Assembly (NCBI RefSeq): GCF_002280675.1
Contig: NZ_NCEN01000001.1
Location: 186,001 to 250,000, forward strand
Length of the DNA: 64,000 nt
From: Novosphingobium sp. 32-60-15
GTDB lineage: Bacteria > Pseudomonadota > Alphaproteobacteria > Sphingomonadales > Sphingomonadaceae
Direction of reading: 5' to 3'
Made by a program: the position numbers and the translations under genes
Shown here: positions 26,715-35,939 of the stretch, piece after piece
Numbering within the stretch: position 1 is the first letter of the stretch
Layout: each line of letters begins with the position of its first letter
The notes under the pieces: generated by a model
The model's input: the letters and a program-made list of their open reading frames with translations, nothing else
Told to the model about the DNA's origin: nothing
Database searches by the model: none

Positions 26715-26980
26715 CCCAACTGGCTCTGGGCGACTTTGCCTTCGAGAAACATCAGCAAGTTGCCATAAGTTTCCAGCAATTCACCATCGACTTCATCATC
26801 TTCGATCACGATGTCGAGGCGATCTTCGATTTCGGTGAGCAGGCCGGCCACGGCCATCGAATCAAGCTCGGGCAAATCGCCGAACAGGCCGGTTGTGGCA
26901 TCGAACGCTGCCACGCGCTCTGCCGAAAGGCCAAGCACGTCTTGCAGGATCGCGCGCAGGATGCTGTCGGTACTGTTCAT
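26711..26980 (-). CDS. Acyl carrier protein of the XrtA locus
   Basis: An 89-residue acyl carrier protein. The phosphopantetheine attachment Ser is S41 in LPELDSMAVAGLLTEIEDRLDI, and the protein is strongly acidic as usual. It is not the housekeeping AcpP; its place between a divergent acyl-CoA ligase, an acyltransferase and two hydrolases suggests a private acyl chain for this pathway. The ATG at 26980 is preferred to one five codons upstream that gives an atypical N-terminus. Confidence 0.86.
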   Translation of the reverse strand: MNSTDSILRAILQDVLGLSAERVAAFDATTGLFGDLPELDSMAVAGLLTEIEDRLDIVIEDDEVDGELLETYGNLLMFLEGKVAQSQLG

Positions 26981-27019
26981 TGGGGTCCTGAGCATAAAAG
27001 AGGACGGTTCAATGGGCCT

Positions 27020-28012
27020 TTAACCATCGCGGTTCGCAGAAACAAGAGGTTGGAGCAATTGCCGCCCCAAGGCGCGCGCCAGCGACGGCCAATGCCGCAC
27101 CGCAGAGCGCCGCCAGGCCCGCACCCGCCAGCGCGTGCGCACCGCGTCCATCCAATCGCGCTTATAGGGATCGTCGCCGGTGCCGAAGTCGACCAGGTCA
27201 ACGCCGTCCACATCAAGCACATGCGCAAACATCGCGGCCGTCAGCAGCGTTCCGGGCGATTGCTTGCGGAAGCGTTCATCGTGCGCCAGCTTGTGAATGA
27301 AGGCAGTCCTGCCCTCGACCGTCCAAAATTGCGCCGCCACCGGCTGCCCGTCAATTTCGGCAATGCCCAGCCGCAAACGCCCTGCCGCGCCATCCATCCG
27401 AGCCCACTTGCGCAAAAAATCGGGGCTGCCTTCACCGGGCTTCCAACTGAGTGTGTAGATCGCCTCGTAAGCATCCCAATCTGCTTGGGAAAATGCTGTG
27501 GTGATGCGCAGTATAACATCGCCCTTTTTGCCCTTGCGGCGCACCGTTTCGCGCAAGGCGCCAGGCCTGCTTGCCCAATATTCGGCAAAGTTGCGGCCTT
27601 TCACCTCAAGCACATGATTCGCATCGCACGGTTCGCAAATGACGACCCAGCCCGCGTCGCGCATTGCCGCAGAGAGCGCTGCCGCATCGTCTTCAGGCAT
27701 CGGTGCAATTGTCGCACGCCCATGCGGCAAACTTCGCACCAAGCCTGAAAGAAGGGTGCTATCTCCAATGGCACGAACGAAAAAATTGTACCAGTTGGCC
27801 AGCGCTTCAACCTGCCCATGGTTCTCACGCCACGGCAGCGCGGCAACATTCGCACCATCTACAGCCACGGTAACTCGCGCTTTTGCGGGATCAAGGCATG
27901 CGTCTGCCAGCAATGCCAGCCAGTCAAGCCGCTCAAACGGCGACCCGCACGCCACGGCCATTACCCGCAGGTCTGCTTGCGCTTCTTTAAGACTGACGTG
28001 ATAGACGTCCAA
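27020..28012 (-). CDS. GNAT/FemAB-like acyltransferase of the XrtA locus
   Basis: A 330-residue protein with the double-GNAT fold of the FemAB/BioF2-like type: NHVLEVKGRNFAEYWASRPGALRETVRRKGKKG, then WKPGEGSPDFLRKWARM and QPVAAQFWTVEGRTAFIHKLAHDERF, ending in VDLVDFGTGDDPYKRDWMD. The second half is the acetyltransferase-6 domain. Donor and acceptor are unknown; the adjacent ACP is a candidate acyl donor. The start is TTG at 28012 with AAAGGA ten bases before it; an ATG at residue 18 is an alternative. It heads the leftward XrtA operon. Confidence 0.77.
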   Translation of the reverse strand: MDVYHVSLKEAQADLRVMAVACGSPFERLDWLALLADACLDPAKARVTVAVDGANVAALPWRENHGQVEALANWYNFFVRAIGDSTLLSGLVRSLPHGRATIAPMPEDDAAALSAAMRDAGWVVICEPCDANHVLEVKGRNFAEYWASRPGALRETVRRKGKKGDVILRITTAFSQADWDAYEAIYTLSWKPGEGSPDFLRKWARMDGAAGRLRLGIAEIDGQPVAAQFWTVEGRTAFIHKLAHDERFRKQSPGTLLTAAMFAHVLDVDGVDLVDFGTGDDPYKRDWMDAVRTRWRVRAWRRSAVRHWPSLARALGRQLLQPLVSANRDG

Positions 28013-28035
28013 TTCGCAACCGTCCTTTGGCCCAA

Positions 28036-29589
28036 ATGTTTGAGACCCGCAGCGTGCCCGCCGATCCCGATCCTACTGTATATCCGCTTGATCACCTTGC
28101 CCTGCGCGGGTGCCGGACGGCGCCTGCGCTGGTGCTCAAGGATCATACACTTAGCCATGAAGCGTTAAACGCACGTGTAGGACTGCTTGCGGGGTGGCTA
28201 AAATCGCAAGTGCCCCAAGCGGGTGCGCGCATCGCCACATGGCTTCCCAAAACCGAGCTGTCCTGCCTTATGCCGCTGGCTGCAGTGCGGGCAGGACTGG
28301 TCCATGTGCCGATCAACCCGTTGTTGAAGCGGGCGCAAGTTGCCCACATCATGGGCGACAGTGGTGCAGCGTTGTTGATTGGCAACAAGGGCCGGATAGA
28401 CACGCTGGAGCATGGCGACGCAGCCTGCGCGGTTTTTGAAGAGCCTGAGGTATGGGCGCAAGCCGAAGCGCTCAACACGAACCTGCCGCCCAGCGATGCC
28501 GCACCCGATAGCCTCGCGGCGATTCTCTACACCAGTGGCTCGACCGGACGCCCCAAAGGCGTGATGTTGAGCCAAGCCAACTTGTGGCTTGGCGCAGTCA
28601 GCGTCGCGCATTATCTTAAAATACAGCCGCATGATCGTGTGCTGGCCGTGCTGCCTTTGGCGTTCGATTACGGCCAGAATCAATTGCTCTCTACATGGTA
28701 TGCAGGTGGCGCGGCGGTCCCGCTTGATTACCTGACGGCCCGCGATGTGGTGAAGGCTGTTGCCCGCCATGGTATCACCACCATTGCCGCAGTGCCGCCG
28801 TTGTGGCTGCAATTGACCGAACTTGATTGGCCTGTGGAAACCGCAGGTCAGCTCAAGCGCCTGACCAACAGCGGTGGTGCGCTTACCCCCTTGCTGGTCC
28901 GCGCGCTTCGCACCAAATTTCCGCAGGCTGATCTTTATCCGATGTACGGCCTGACCGAAGCATTCCGCTCAACCTATCTTGATCCGGCTTTGGTGGATGA
29001 ACACCCGACCTCTATCGGGAGTGCCATCCCCTTTGCAGAAATCCTCGTGGTGAACGATGCAGGCCAACCTGCCGCGCCTGATGAAGAGGGCGAACTGGTG
29101 CATACCGGCCCGCTGGTCGCGCAAGGCTATTGGCAAGATGCCGAGCGTACCGCCGAACGCTTCAGACCTGCGCCATCCTTCGCCATGCTTGGCGGAATGG
29201 CGGTGTGGTCGGGTGACCGTGTGCGCCGTGACGCGCAAGGCTTGCTTCATTTCGTCGGGCGGCGCGATGCCATGATAAAGACGAGCGGCAACCGCGTTAG
29301 CCCACAAGAAGTCGAAGAAGCAGCCATTGCAACGGGACTTGTTGCCGAGGCTGTCGCGCTTGGCCTGCCCGATCCGCAACTGGGTGCTGCGATCCATCTT
29401 GTCGTTCGTGCTTCAACCGATGCAAATGTTGCGCGCGAGGCGTTGATACCGGCGCTCGCGCGCGCGCTGCCCAATTTCATGGTGCCGCGCCATGTACATT
29501 GGCGCGAGGCGATGCCGGTCAGCCCCAATGGTAAATTGGACCGGGCGGCATTGGCCGTAGAACTTTCAGCAGGGGACGCCAAGTCATGA
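28036..29589 (+). CDS. Acyl-CoA ligase (AMP-forming), exosortase A system-associated
   Basis: A 517-residue ANL-superfamily ligase. The P-loop-like motif ILYTSGSTGRPKGVML lies near residue 170, YPMYGLTEAFRSTYLDP near 310, and the C-terminal catalytic Lys is in VSPNGKLDRAAL. It matches the XrtA-associated ligase group (TIGR03098), which may load a fatty or other acid onto the locus ACP. The ATG at 36 bases past 28000 is used; a TTG three codons earlier is possible. Its end overlaps the decarboxylase start by four bases. Confidence 0.88.
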   Translation: MFETRSVPADPDPTVYPLDHLALRGCRTAPALVLKDHTLSHEALNARVGLLAGWLKSQVPQAGARIATWLPKTELSCLMPLAAVRAGLVHVPINPLLKRAQVAHIMGDSGAALLIGNKGRIDTLEHGDAACAVFEEPEVWAQAEALNTNLPPSDAAPDSLAAILYTSGSTGRPKGVMLSQANLWLGAVSVAHYLKIQPHDRVLAVLPLAFDYGQNQLLSTWYAGGAAVPLDYLTARDVVKAVARHGITTIAAVPPLWLQLTELDWPVETAGQLKRLTNSGGALTPLLVRALRTKFPQADLYPMYGLTEAFRSTYLDPALVDEHPTSIGSAIPFAEILVVNDAGQPAAPDEEGELVHTGPLVAQGYWQDAERTAERFRPAPSFAMLGGMAVWSGDRVRRDAQGLLHFVGRRDAMIKTSGNRVSPQEVEEAAIATGLVAEAVALGLPDPQLGAAIHLVVRASTDANVAREALIPALARALPNFMVPRHVHWREAMPVSPNGKLDRAALAVELSAGDAKS

Positions 29590-30812
29590 AGCCACTTGGT
29601 CCAATCCCGGCAGGGTATGATGCTTTGAATGGCGAACTCGTCATTGCCGGGCAAACTGTGACAGCGCTTGTGGCAAAGGCTGGCGGAACCCCTCTATTTG
29701 TCTATTCGCGTGAACTGCTTGACCAGCGCGTTGCCACTTTGCGCGCAGCAATGCCAAAGCGGCTTGCGCTGCACTATGCGGTGAAGGCCAATCCGTTTGG
29801 ACCCGTGCTGGAACACATGGCCGGACTGGTCGATGGCTTTGATATCGCCTCGGGTGGGGAACTGGCCATCGTTCAGGCCGCCGGGATTGATCCTGCGCGG
29901 GTAAGCTTTGCAGGGCCTGGCAAGCGGGACGCCGAACTGGAAGCGGCGATTGCTGCAGGGGCAACGCTGAACCTTGAATCCGAGGGGGAAGCTGCCCGCG
30001 CTCTCGGCATCGCAAATCGTCTTGGCATCACGCCAAAGCTCGCCATTCGGGTCAATCCCGAATTCGACCTCAAAGGGTCCGGGATGAAGATGGGCGGCGG
30101 GGCGAAGCCTTTCGGGATTGATGAGGCCCGCGTTCCCGCACTTGCCCGCCACTTGATTGCCGAGGGTGTCGATTGGCGCGGCTTTCATATCTTTGCCGGA
30201 AGTCAGGCGCTTTCGGCCGACGCCATCATCGAAACACAACGGCAGACTTTGGCGCTCGCCGCGCGGCTGGCCGAAGAATCGGGTGCCGTGCTGCCAAAGT
30301 GCAATCTGGGCGGAGGCATTGGCATCCCCTATTTTCCCGGGGACGAGCCGGTCGACATTGCCAAGGTTGGCGCTGCTTTGGCAGAGCGTTTTGCCGATCT
30401 GCCGCCAGTGCTGCAAGGCACTGCATTCGTGATGGAACTGGGCCGCTATCTTGTCGGCGAAGCGGGCGTTTATCTGGCACAGATTGTTGACCGCAAGGAA
30501 AGCCACGGCGAGGTCTATCTGGTGACTGACGGGGGCCTGCATCACCAGCTTGCCGCCAGTGGCAATTTCGGCACGGTGGTGCGTCGCAATTACCCCAGCG
30601 CCATCGCCACGCGCTATGGCGCAGCGGTTGAAGAAGAGGCCAGTATCGTCGGTTGCCTGTGCACGCCGCTTGACCGTTTGGCCGATAAGGGCGGCTTTCC
30701 GCGCGCCGATGTGGGCGATATTATCGCTATTTTTTGCGCCGGAGCTTATGGTGCCAGCGCCAGTCCAGCCATGTTCCTGGGCCAAGGGCCTGCGCGCGAA
30801 ATGCTTGTCTGA
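29586..30812 (+). CDS. PLP-dependent decarboxylase, exosortase A system-associated
   Basis: A 408-residue fold-type III decarboxylase of the diaminopimelate/ornithine group. PLP-binding Lys is K67 in HYAVKANPFGPVL, the phosphate-binding Gly-rich loop is NLGGGIGIPYF, and the C-terminal active-site loop is FCAGAYGASASPAMF. It belongs to the XrtA-linked branch (TIGR03099), whose substrate is not established and is thought to yield an amine used on the polysaccharide or its lipid. The ATG overlaps the ligase stop. Confidence 0.88.
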   Translation: MKPLGPIPAGYDALNGELVIAGQTVTALVAKAGGTPLFVYSRELLDQRVATLRAAMPKRLALHYAVKANPFGPVLEHMAGLVDGFDIASGGELAIVQAAGIDPARVSFAGPGKRDAELEAAIAAGATLNLESEGEAARALGIANRLGITPKLAIRVNPEFDLKGSGMKMGGGAKPFGIDEARVPALARHLIAEGVDWRGFHIFAGSQALSADAIIETQRQTLALAARLAEESGAVLPKCNLGGGIGIPYFPGDEPVDIAKVGAALAERFADLPPVLQGTAFVMELGRYLVGEAGVYLAQIVDRKESHGEVYLVTDGGLHHQLAASGNFGTVVRRNYPSAIATRYGAAVEEEASIVGCLCTPLDRLADKGGFPRADVGDIIAIFCAGAYGASASPAMFLGQGPAREMLV

Positions 30813-31024
30813 CAAGGCTATGCCGCACTTGCGTTAACACCTGCGCCAACCCAAGTCCCGTTTTGGGACGGCGGCAAATACCTGCCGGTGGCCGCCTTAT
30901 CTGCAATCAAAGCTAACGCAATATTCACCCTTTTTGGCGATAGCCGAGAGTGAATTGCAGACCTTTGTCCCTGTCATGCATTTGCAGCCGGGTTTCAAAG
31001 TTCCGCAAAAGACAAGGATAGGCC
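30813..31024 (+). promoter_or_regulatory. Leader of the rightward exopolysaccharide operon with nested dyads
   Basis: 212 bases without a gene. It contains GTCCC/GGGAC (30855-30869), and a nested pair of inverted repeats: CTGCAAT 30901-30907 with ATTGCAG 30954-30960, and inside it ATTCAC 30923-30928 with GTGAAT 30950-30955. A promoter for the export genes is expected here and the dyads are operator-like, but neither is proven by sequence. Confidence 0.4.
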
Positions 31025-31672
31025 ATGCCTTTGAATTTGCGCGTTACCCGTATTCTCGCCAGCACGGCCATGTTGAGCCTTGCCTTGTCGGGTTGCGGCG
31101 GCGTGGGAGGCGGGCAGCAATTGCCACCAGCCTCATTCGTTGCGCTTCAGGAAGGTCCCGGCGAGGAATATGTGATTGGCCCGCTGGATGAATTGACCAT
31201 TTTCGTCTGGCGCAATCCGGAACTTGGCGCTTCGGTACAAGTCCGCCCGGACGGGCGCATCACGACGCCGCTGATCACTGATATGCCTGCTGTGGGCAAG
31301 ACGCCGTCGATGCTGTCCGAGGACATCAAGCTGCAATTGTCGCAGTACATCCAGGAGCCGATCGTTTCGGTCATCGTCAACAAATTCGCAGGCACGTTCA
31401 GTCAGCAAGTGCGAATTGTCGGTGCAACGGAAAAGCCGGCGTCGATCCCCTTCCGCGCCAATATGACGCTGCTTGACGCGATGATAGCCGTGGGTGGCCT
31501 GTCCGAATTTGCGGCGGGCAACAAGGCGCGCCTGATCCGGTTTGACAAGCAATCGGGCAATCAAAAGGAATACGCGGTGCGCATCGGTGATCTGCTGCGC
31601 AAAGGCGATACCAAGGCCAATGTCCTCCTGATGCCGGGCGATGTGATCATCATCCCCGAGAGCACGTTCTGA
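31025..31672 (+). CDS. XrtA-type polysaccharide export lipoprotein (Wza family)
   Basis: A 215-residue outer-membrane export protein. A lipoprotein signal ends in LSLALSGCGG, followed by the polysaccharide-export domain (EEYVIGPLDELTIFVWRNPELGASVQVRPDGRITTPLI) and a SLBB-like domain (VRIVGATEKPASIPFRANMTLLDAMIAVGGL). It is shorter than E. coli Wza and matches the XrtA group (TIGR03027). It should form the channel for the polymer with the Wzz-like protein that follows 25 bases on. Confidence 0.9.
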   Translation: MPLNLRVTRILASTAMLSLALSGCGGVGGGQQLPPASFVALQEGPGEEYVIGPLDELTIFVWRNPELGASVQVRPDGRITTPLITDMPAVGKTPSMLSEDIKLQLSQYIQEPIVSVIVNKFAGTFSQQVRIVGATEKPASIPFRANMTLLDAMIAVGGLSEFAAGNKARLIRFDKQSGNQKEYAVRIGDLLRKGDTKANVLLMPGDVIIIPESTF

Positions 31673-31697
31673 GCAGCGGGCGGGGGACACGGCAGCG

Positions 31698-33215
31698 ATG
31701 ACCAATATTTACGAAGAGTTGCGCATTGCGCTTCACGGCATCTGGCTGAGGCGCTGGATTGCGCTGGGCATTGCCTGGGGCGTTTGCATGATGGGCTGGC
31801 TGGTCGTGGCCATGGTGCCCAACAGCTATGAATCCAAAGCGCGCATCTTTGTGCAGATTGATGATGTCCTGGCCGACCAGATCGGCATCGGCGGTGATCG
31901 CAAGCGGGACATTGAACGTGTGCGTCAAACGCTGACCAGTTCGGTCAACCTTGAAAAAGTCATCCGCGCCACGCGGCTTGGCGACAATGTCACCGATGAC
32001 AAGCAAATGCAGGCCGCTGTTGCCGGTCTGAACAAGCGCATTGCCGTGGTCAGCCAGCAAGACAATCTTTTCCAGATCACCGGCACCGCTGGTGGCGGGG
32101 GACGCAACGACGCTGAAAATGCCAAGCTGGCGCAGGACATCGTGCAGAAGATGATCGACATCTTCCGGGAGGAAAATCTGGCGGGCGGTCGCGGTGAAAT
32201 GACCGACACTTTGGCGTTCCTTGACCAGCAGTTGTCCGACCGCAAGAAAGCGCTCGAAGCCGCTGAGCTGAAGCGCACGGAATTTGAAGCCCGCAATGCC
32301 GATATGATCCCCGGCAGCGGCTCGGCCATTACCAAGATCGAAGCTGCGCGCGGTGAAATGCGCGATGTTGAATCAAACTTGCTTGCCGCTCAAAGCGCGC
32401 TGGCCTCGATCAACGGGCAGCTGTCCGGCACGCCACAGACCATCGCCATGCCCGGTGTTGCAGGCGGAGCCAAAGGCGCGCTGCAACAAGCCTTGTCCGA
32501 ACTTGGATCAATGCGCGCGCGCGGCTTGACCGACAGCCACCCTGACGTGATCTCCGCCAAAGCGCAGATCGCCAGCCTGCAGCGTTCGGCGAGCGCCGAA
32601 GGGCCGGGCGGTGGCGCACCCAATCCCGCCTACAGCTCGCTCATCTCGATCAAGGCCGATCGTGAAGCCAGCCTCGTTGCGCTGCAATCGCGCAAGGCAT
32701 CGCTCATGGCCGAAGTCGCGCGGCTTTCGGCCCAGCAATATGGTGAGCCCGCCATTGCCGCCGAAGCCTCGCGCATCGGGCGCGATTACGATGTGCTCAA
32801 AGAACAGTACGACAAGCTGCTGCGTGACCGCGAAGCGCTACGCCTGCGCGGGCAAGTGGAAACGGAACGTGATGCGGTAAAGTTCGAAGTGATTGATCCG
32901 CCAACGATGCCAGCAAGCCCCGCTGCGCCTGATCGTCCGATGTTGTTGATGCTCGTGCTTGTCGCAGGTATTGGCGCGGGCTGTGCCGGCGCGTTCGCCT
33001 TTGGCCAGCTTAAGTCTGCTTATTCCACCACAGGCCAGCTTGAACGGGCCACCGGCCTGACCGTGATAGGCTCAATCTCTGAAGCCATTACGCGCAATAC
33101 CCGCATGCAACGCGCGCGCCGTCTGAAATGGTTCGCCGGTGGCTTTGCCGGATTGTTCGTCGTCCTGTTCGTCCTGCTCGGCATCGAGATGCTGAAGCGC
33201 GGCATGGTAGCGTAA
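31698..33215 (+). CDS. XrtA-type polysaccharide chain-length determinant (Wzz family)
   Basis: A 505-residue inner-membrane protein. The N-terminal transmembrane helix is WIALGIAWGVCMMGWLVVAMV (about residues 19-39), a long periplasmic coiled coil fills residues 100-400 (RKKALEAAELKRTEFEARN and others), and the proline-rich segment PPTMPASPAAPDRP precedes the second helix LLMLVLVAGIGAGCAGAF. A third helix GGFAGLFVVLFVLLGIEML is at the end. It controls polymer length with the tyrosine autokinase encoded next (TIGR03007 group). Confidence 0.9.
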   Translation: MTNIYEELRIALHGIWLRRWIALGIAWGVCMMGWLVVAMVPNSYESKARIFVQIDDVLADQIGIGGDRKRDIERVRQTLTSSVNLEKVIRATRLGDNVTDDKQMQAAVAGLNKRIAVVSQQDNLFQITGTAGGGGRNDAENAKLAQDIVQKMIDIFREENLAGGRGEMTDTLAFLDQQLSDRKKALEAAELKRTEFEARNADMIPGSGSAITKIEAARGEMRDVESNLLAAQSALASINGQLSGTPQTIAMPGVAGGAKGALQQALSELGSMRARGLTDSHPDVISAKAQIASLQRSASAEGPGGGAPNPAYSSLISIKADREASLVALQSRKASLMAEVARLSAQQYGEPAIAAEASRIGRDYDVLKEQYDKLLRDREALRLRGQVETERDAVKFEVIDPPTMPASPAAPDRPMLLMLVLVAGIGAGCAGAFAFGQLKSAYSTTGQLERATGLTVIGSISEAITRNTRMQRARRLKWFAGGFAGLFVVLFVLLGIEMLKRGMVA

Positions 33216-33228
33216 GGGAGAACGGCCG

Positions 33229-34206
33229 ATGACCGACCATACCAGGATCCCGTTGCCACCGTCTGGCCCCTCGTTGATCGAGCGGGCTTCGGGCAGCTTT
33301 GACTTCCGCACTCTTACGCGGCCACCTGTTGCAGACCTACCGCCCGTGGCCCCAGTTATGCCCCGGCCAGTGGCGAGTACTCCGTCCAATGAAGCGCAAC
33401 CGGCCCCTGCTCAACCTGCTGTCCACCCGGTTGCTGCGCGTGTTGAACCTACTGAAACAAAGCCTTTCCGTGGCGAGTATCACAAGATTGACCGCGCGCA
33501 TTTGCGCAATCAATGCCTGATTGAACCGGAAAGCGCGGTCACCGGCCTGCTTGAAGAATTCCGCATCGTGAAGCGCCAGTTGCTGCGCACGGCTGCTGAA
33601 TCGCGAGATGGCCGGGGCGCTCCCAATGGCGAACGTATCCTTGTTTGTTCACCCCATCCGGGTGAAGGCAAGACGTTCTGTGCAGTGAACCTTGCATTGT
33701 CGATTGCCGCTGAAAAGGACAACGAAGTCCTTCTGGTCGATGCAGATTTTGCCAAACCGTCGGTCTTGTCAACGCTGGGACTGCCCGGCGGTCCGGGACT
33801 GATGGATGCGCTTGCCGATCCTGCGATGGCGGTCGAAGATTGCATCATCGGCACTGATATTGCAGGCCTTTATGTGCTGCCCGCAGGCAATGCCACGGGA
33901 TCGGACACCGAATACCTTGCATCGTCGCGCACCGGCGAAGTGTTGGCGCGGCTGACGGCCCATGCGCCCAATCGCATCGTCATTTTCGATTCGCCGCCTG
34001 CGTTGGCGGCATCGCCCGCTTCCGTGCTCGCCAATCATGTCGGCCAGACCATCATGATCGTTCGCGCGGATATGACGGGCGAGGCCGCGCTGCGCGATGC
34101 GGTACAACTGCTTTCTGCCTGTGATGACATCAAGCTTCTGCTGAACGGCACCCGGTTTTCCACCACGGGCCGCCGTTTCGGCACTTATTACGGATACAAG
34201 GAATGA
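33229..34206 (+). CDS. XrtA-type tyrosine autokinase (CpsD/CapB family)
   Basis: A 325-residue BY-kinase. The first 100 residues are proline-rich and variable; the kinase has Walker A SPHPGEGKTF at 141-150, Walker A' LLVDADFAKPSV and a C-terminal Tyr cluster GTYYGYKE for autophosphorylation. It lacks its own membrane part and is expected to work with the Wzz-like protein encoded 13 bases upstream. It matches the XrtA group (TIGR03018). The stop overlaps the start of the next gene (ATGA). Confidence 0.9.
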   Translation: MTDHTRIPLPPSGPSLIERASGSFDFRTLTRPPVADLPPVAPVMPRPVASTPSNEAQPAPAQPAVHPVAARVEPTETKPFRGEYHKIDRAHLRNQCLIEPESAVTGLLEEFRIVKRQLLRTAAESRDGRGAPNGERILVCSPHPGEGKTFCAVNLALSIAAEKDNEVLLVDADFAKPSVLSTLGLPGGPGLMDALADPAMAVEDCIIGTDIAGLYVLPAGNATGSDTEYLASSRTGEVLARLTAHAPNRIVIFDSPPALAASPASVLANHVGQTIMIVRADMTGEAALRDAVQLLSACDDIKLLLNGTRFSTTGRRFGTYYGYKE

Positions 34207-35921
34207 ACCGTCCGTTGATTTTGGCGCGTCACGCGCTTGTCGCCAGTGCCGCGATTGCCGCCTTGTGCGCGCAACCTCTGCTTGCCCAGTCGATGTCTTA
34301 TGAGCCGATTGACGGGGAAGGTTCCTCGTCAGGAAGCACGAAGAAGCGAGGCGGGCTGACAACGCGCGGCGCGGGCGGTGGTGCGCGCACGACCATCCAG
34401 CCTTACATCGAAGCGAACCAGAACGTCCTGTTCGAACTTTCGCCCGGCGATGACGTGCTGACCTACAGCACCATTGCCGCAGGGGTGGATATGGCCTTGA
34501 ATGGCCGCCGGACCCAAGGCGCGGTATCTGTTCGCTATGAGCGGCGGATAGCTTACGGCAATAACAATCGCGGCATCAATGGTGACACCATATCGGGTCT
34601 GGCAAGGGTGAAACACGATCTGGTGCCACGCAAACTGGCTATTGAGGCAGGCGCCCTTGCGGTGCGTACGCGCTTTGAAGGCAACGGCGCATCATCGCTT
34701 AACCCTGTGGCCAATGGCGACGCTTCCAATCAGGTCTATTCGCTTTATGCGGGGCCTGCCGTGTCTACCAACGTGGGTGATGTCGCTTTGTCCGGTTCAT
34801 ACATGCTGGGCTACACCCGCATCGAACAAAGCTCCTCGCCGCAAAATCCGCCAGCAAACAACCTGACGCAGATTTTCGATGATTCGTTTGCCCAATCGGC
34901 GCAAGTCTCTGCAGGGATCGCAGCGGGCACGGTGCTACCGATAGGCCTCACGGCCACCGGTTCATTCTTTCAGGAAGACATTTCGAACCTTGATCAGCGC
35001 GTGCGCGATATGCGTGCCAGCGTTCAGGCGAACTATCCTGTCAGTTCGACCGTCGCGGTCATTGGTGCAATCGGATACGAAGACGTTTCAGTCTCCTCAC
35101 GCGATGCCTTGCGTGATGCCAATGGTAATGGGGTGATCGGTTCTGATGGCCGCTATGTCACCGATACCAGCCGTGACCGCCAGATCGCTTATGAAACAGA
35201 TGGTTTGACCTGGGATGCAGGCGTGATGTGGCGGCCCAGCCGTCGCACTGCGCTGTCTGCCTTCATTGGCCGGCGCTATGACAGCACGACTTATTACGGC
35301 AGCTTTTCCTACACGCCCAATGATCGTAGCGCTTTGACGATTGCGGTGTTCGACAACATTTCGGGCTTCGGCGGGCAGGTAAACCGCGCCTTGCGTGATT
35401 TGCCAACCGACTTCGAAGTGAACCGCGATCCGTTCAACGGACAGATCAGCGGCTGCGCCAATGGCGCGCAAAGCGGCGGATGCATCAACAATGCGCTGTC
35501 GTCAGTCTCGGCGTCGGTGTTCCGTGCACGCGGCGTGAATGCCACTTACTCGCGCAGGATTGGCCGGATGACGGCAGGGATCGGCGGCGGCTACATCCGT
35601 CGCAGCTTCATCGCACGCGAAGATTCGGTGCTGGGCGCAGCAAATGGCACATTGGATGAAAGCTTCTATGTCGATGCGGGCATCAATGGCCCGATCGATC
35701 GCCGGTCAAGCTTTGCCATTTCGACCTATGCCGCGTGGTTCCAAAACGGCGCGTCTGACCTGCAAGACATCAACACTGTCGGTGCAAATGCCTCCTACTT
35801 CCGCAATTTGACAGACCGTTTGGTTGCAACTGCTGCGGTCGGTTTAGTGTCTGTTAACCGTAAAGTGGTTGAAGACGATACATACGCATCTGGCCTTGTC
35901 GGCCTGCGCTATTCCTTCTGA
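34203..35921 (+). CDS. XrtA/PEP-CTERM-associated outer-membrane beta-barrel protein
   Basis: A 572-residue protein with a signal peptide (ARHALVASAAIAALCAQPLLAQ) and many alternating-hydrophobicity strands, ending in GLVGLRYSF with the terminal Phe typical of outer-membrane barrels. It fits the TIGR03016 group, found in XrtA loci and possibly acting as polymer porin or secretin-like channel. A single Cys pair is in GCANGAQSGGCIN, probably a disulfide loop. The start overlaps the autokinase stop. Confidence 0.85.
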   Translation: MNRPLILARHALVASAAIAALCAQPLLAQSMSYEPIDGEGSSSGSTKKRGGLTTRGAGGGARTTIQPYIEANQNVLFELSPGDDVLTYSTIAAGVDMALNGRRTQGAVSVRYERRIAYGNNNRGINGDTISGLARVKHDLVPRKLAIEAGALAVRTRFEGNGASSLNPVANGDASNQVYSLYAGPAVSTNVGDVALSGSYMLGYTRIEQSSSPQNPPANNLTQIFDDSFAQSAQVSAGIAAGTVLPIGLTATGSFFQEDISNLDQRVRDMRASVQANYPVSSTVAVIGAIGYEDVSVSSRDALRDANGNGVIGSDGRYVTDTSRDRQIAYETDGLTWDAGVMWRPSRRTALSAFIGRRYDSTTYYGSFSYTPNDRSALTIAVFDNISGFGGQVNRALRDLPTDFEVNRDPFNGQISGCANGAQSGGCINNALSSVSASVFRARGVNATYSRRIGRMTAGIGGGYIRRSFIAREDSVLGAANGTLDESFYVDAGINGPIDRRSSFAISTYAAWFQNGASDLQDINTVGANASYFRNLTDRLVATAAVGLVSVNRKVVEDDTYASGLVGLRYSF

Positions 35922-35939
35922 TGTCCGGAGACGGCCACG

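Noticed and set aside
29694..30815. A 373-codon minus-strand frame opposite the PLP decarboxylase
   Set aside because: Antisense shadow of a clear gene; low-similarity His/Gly-rich composition and no domain.
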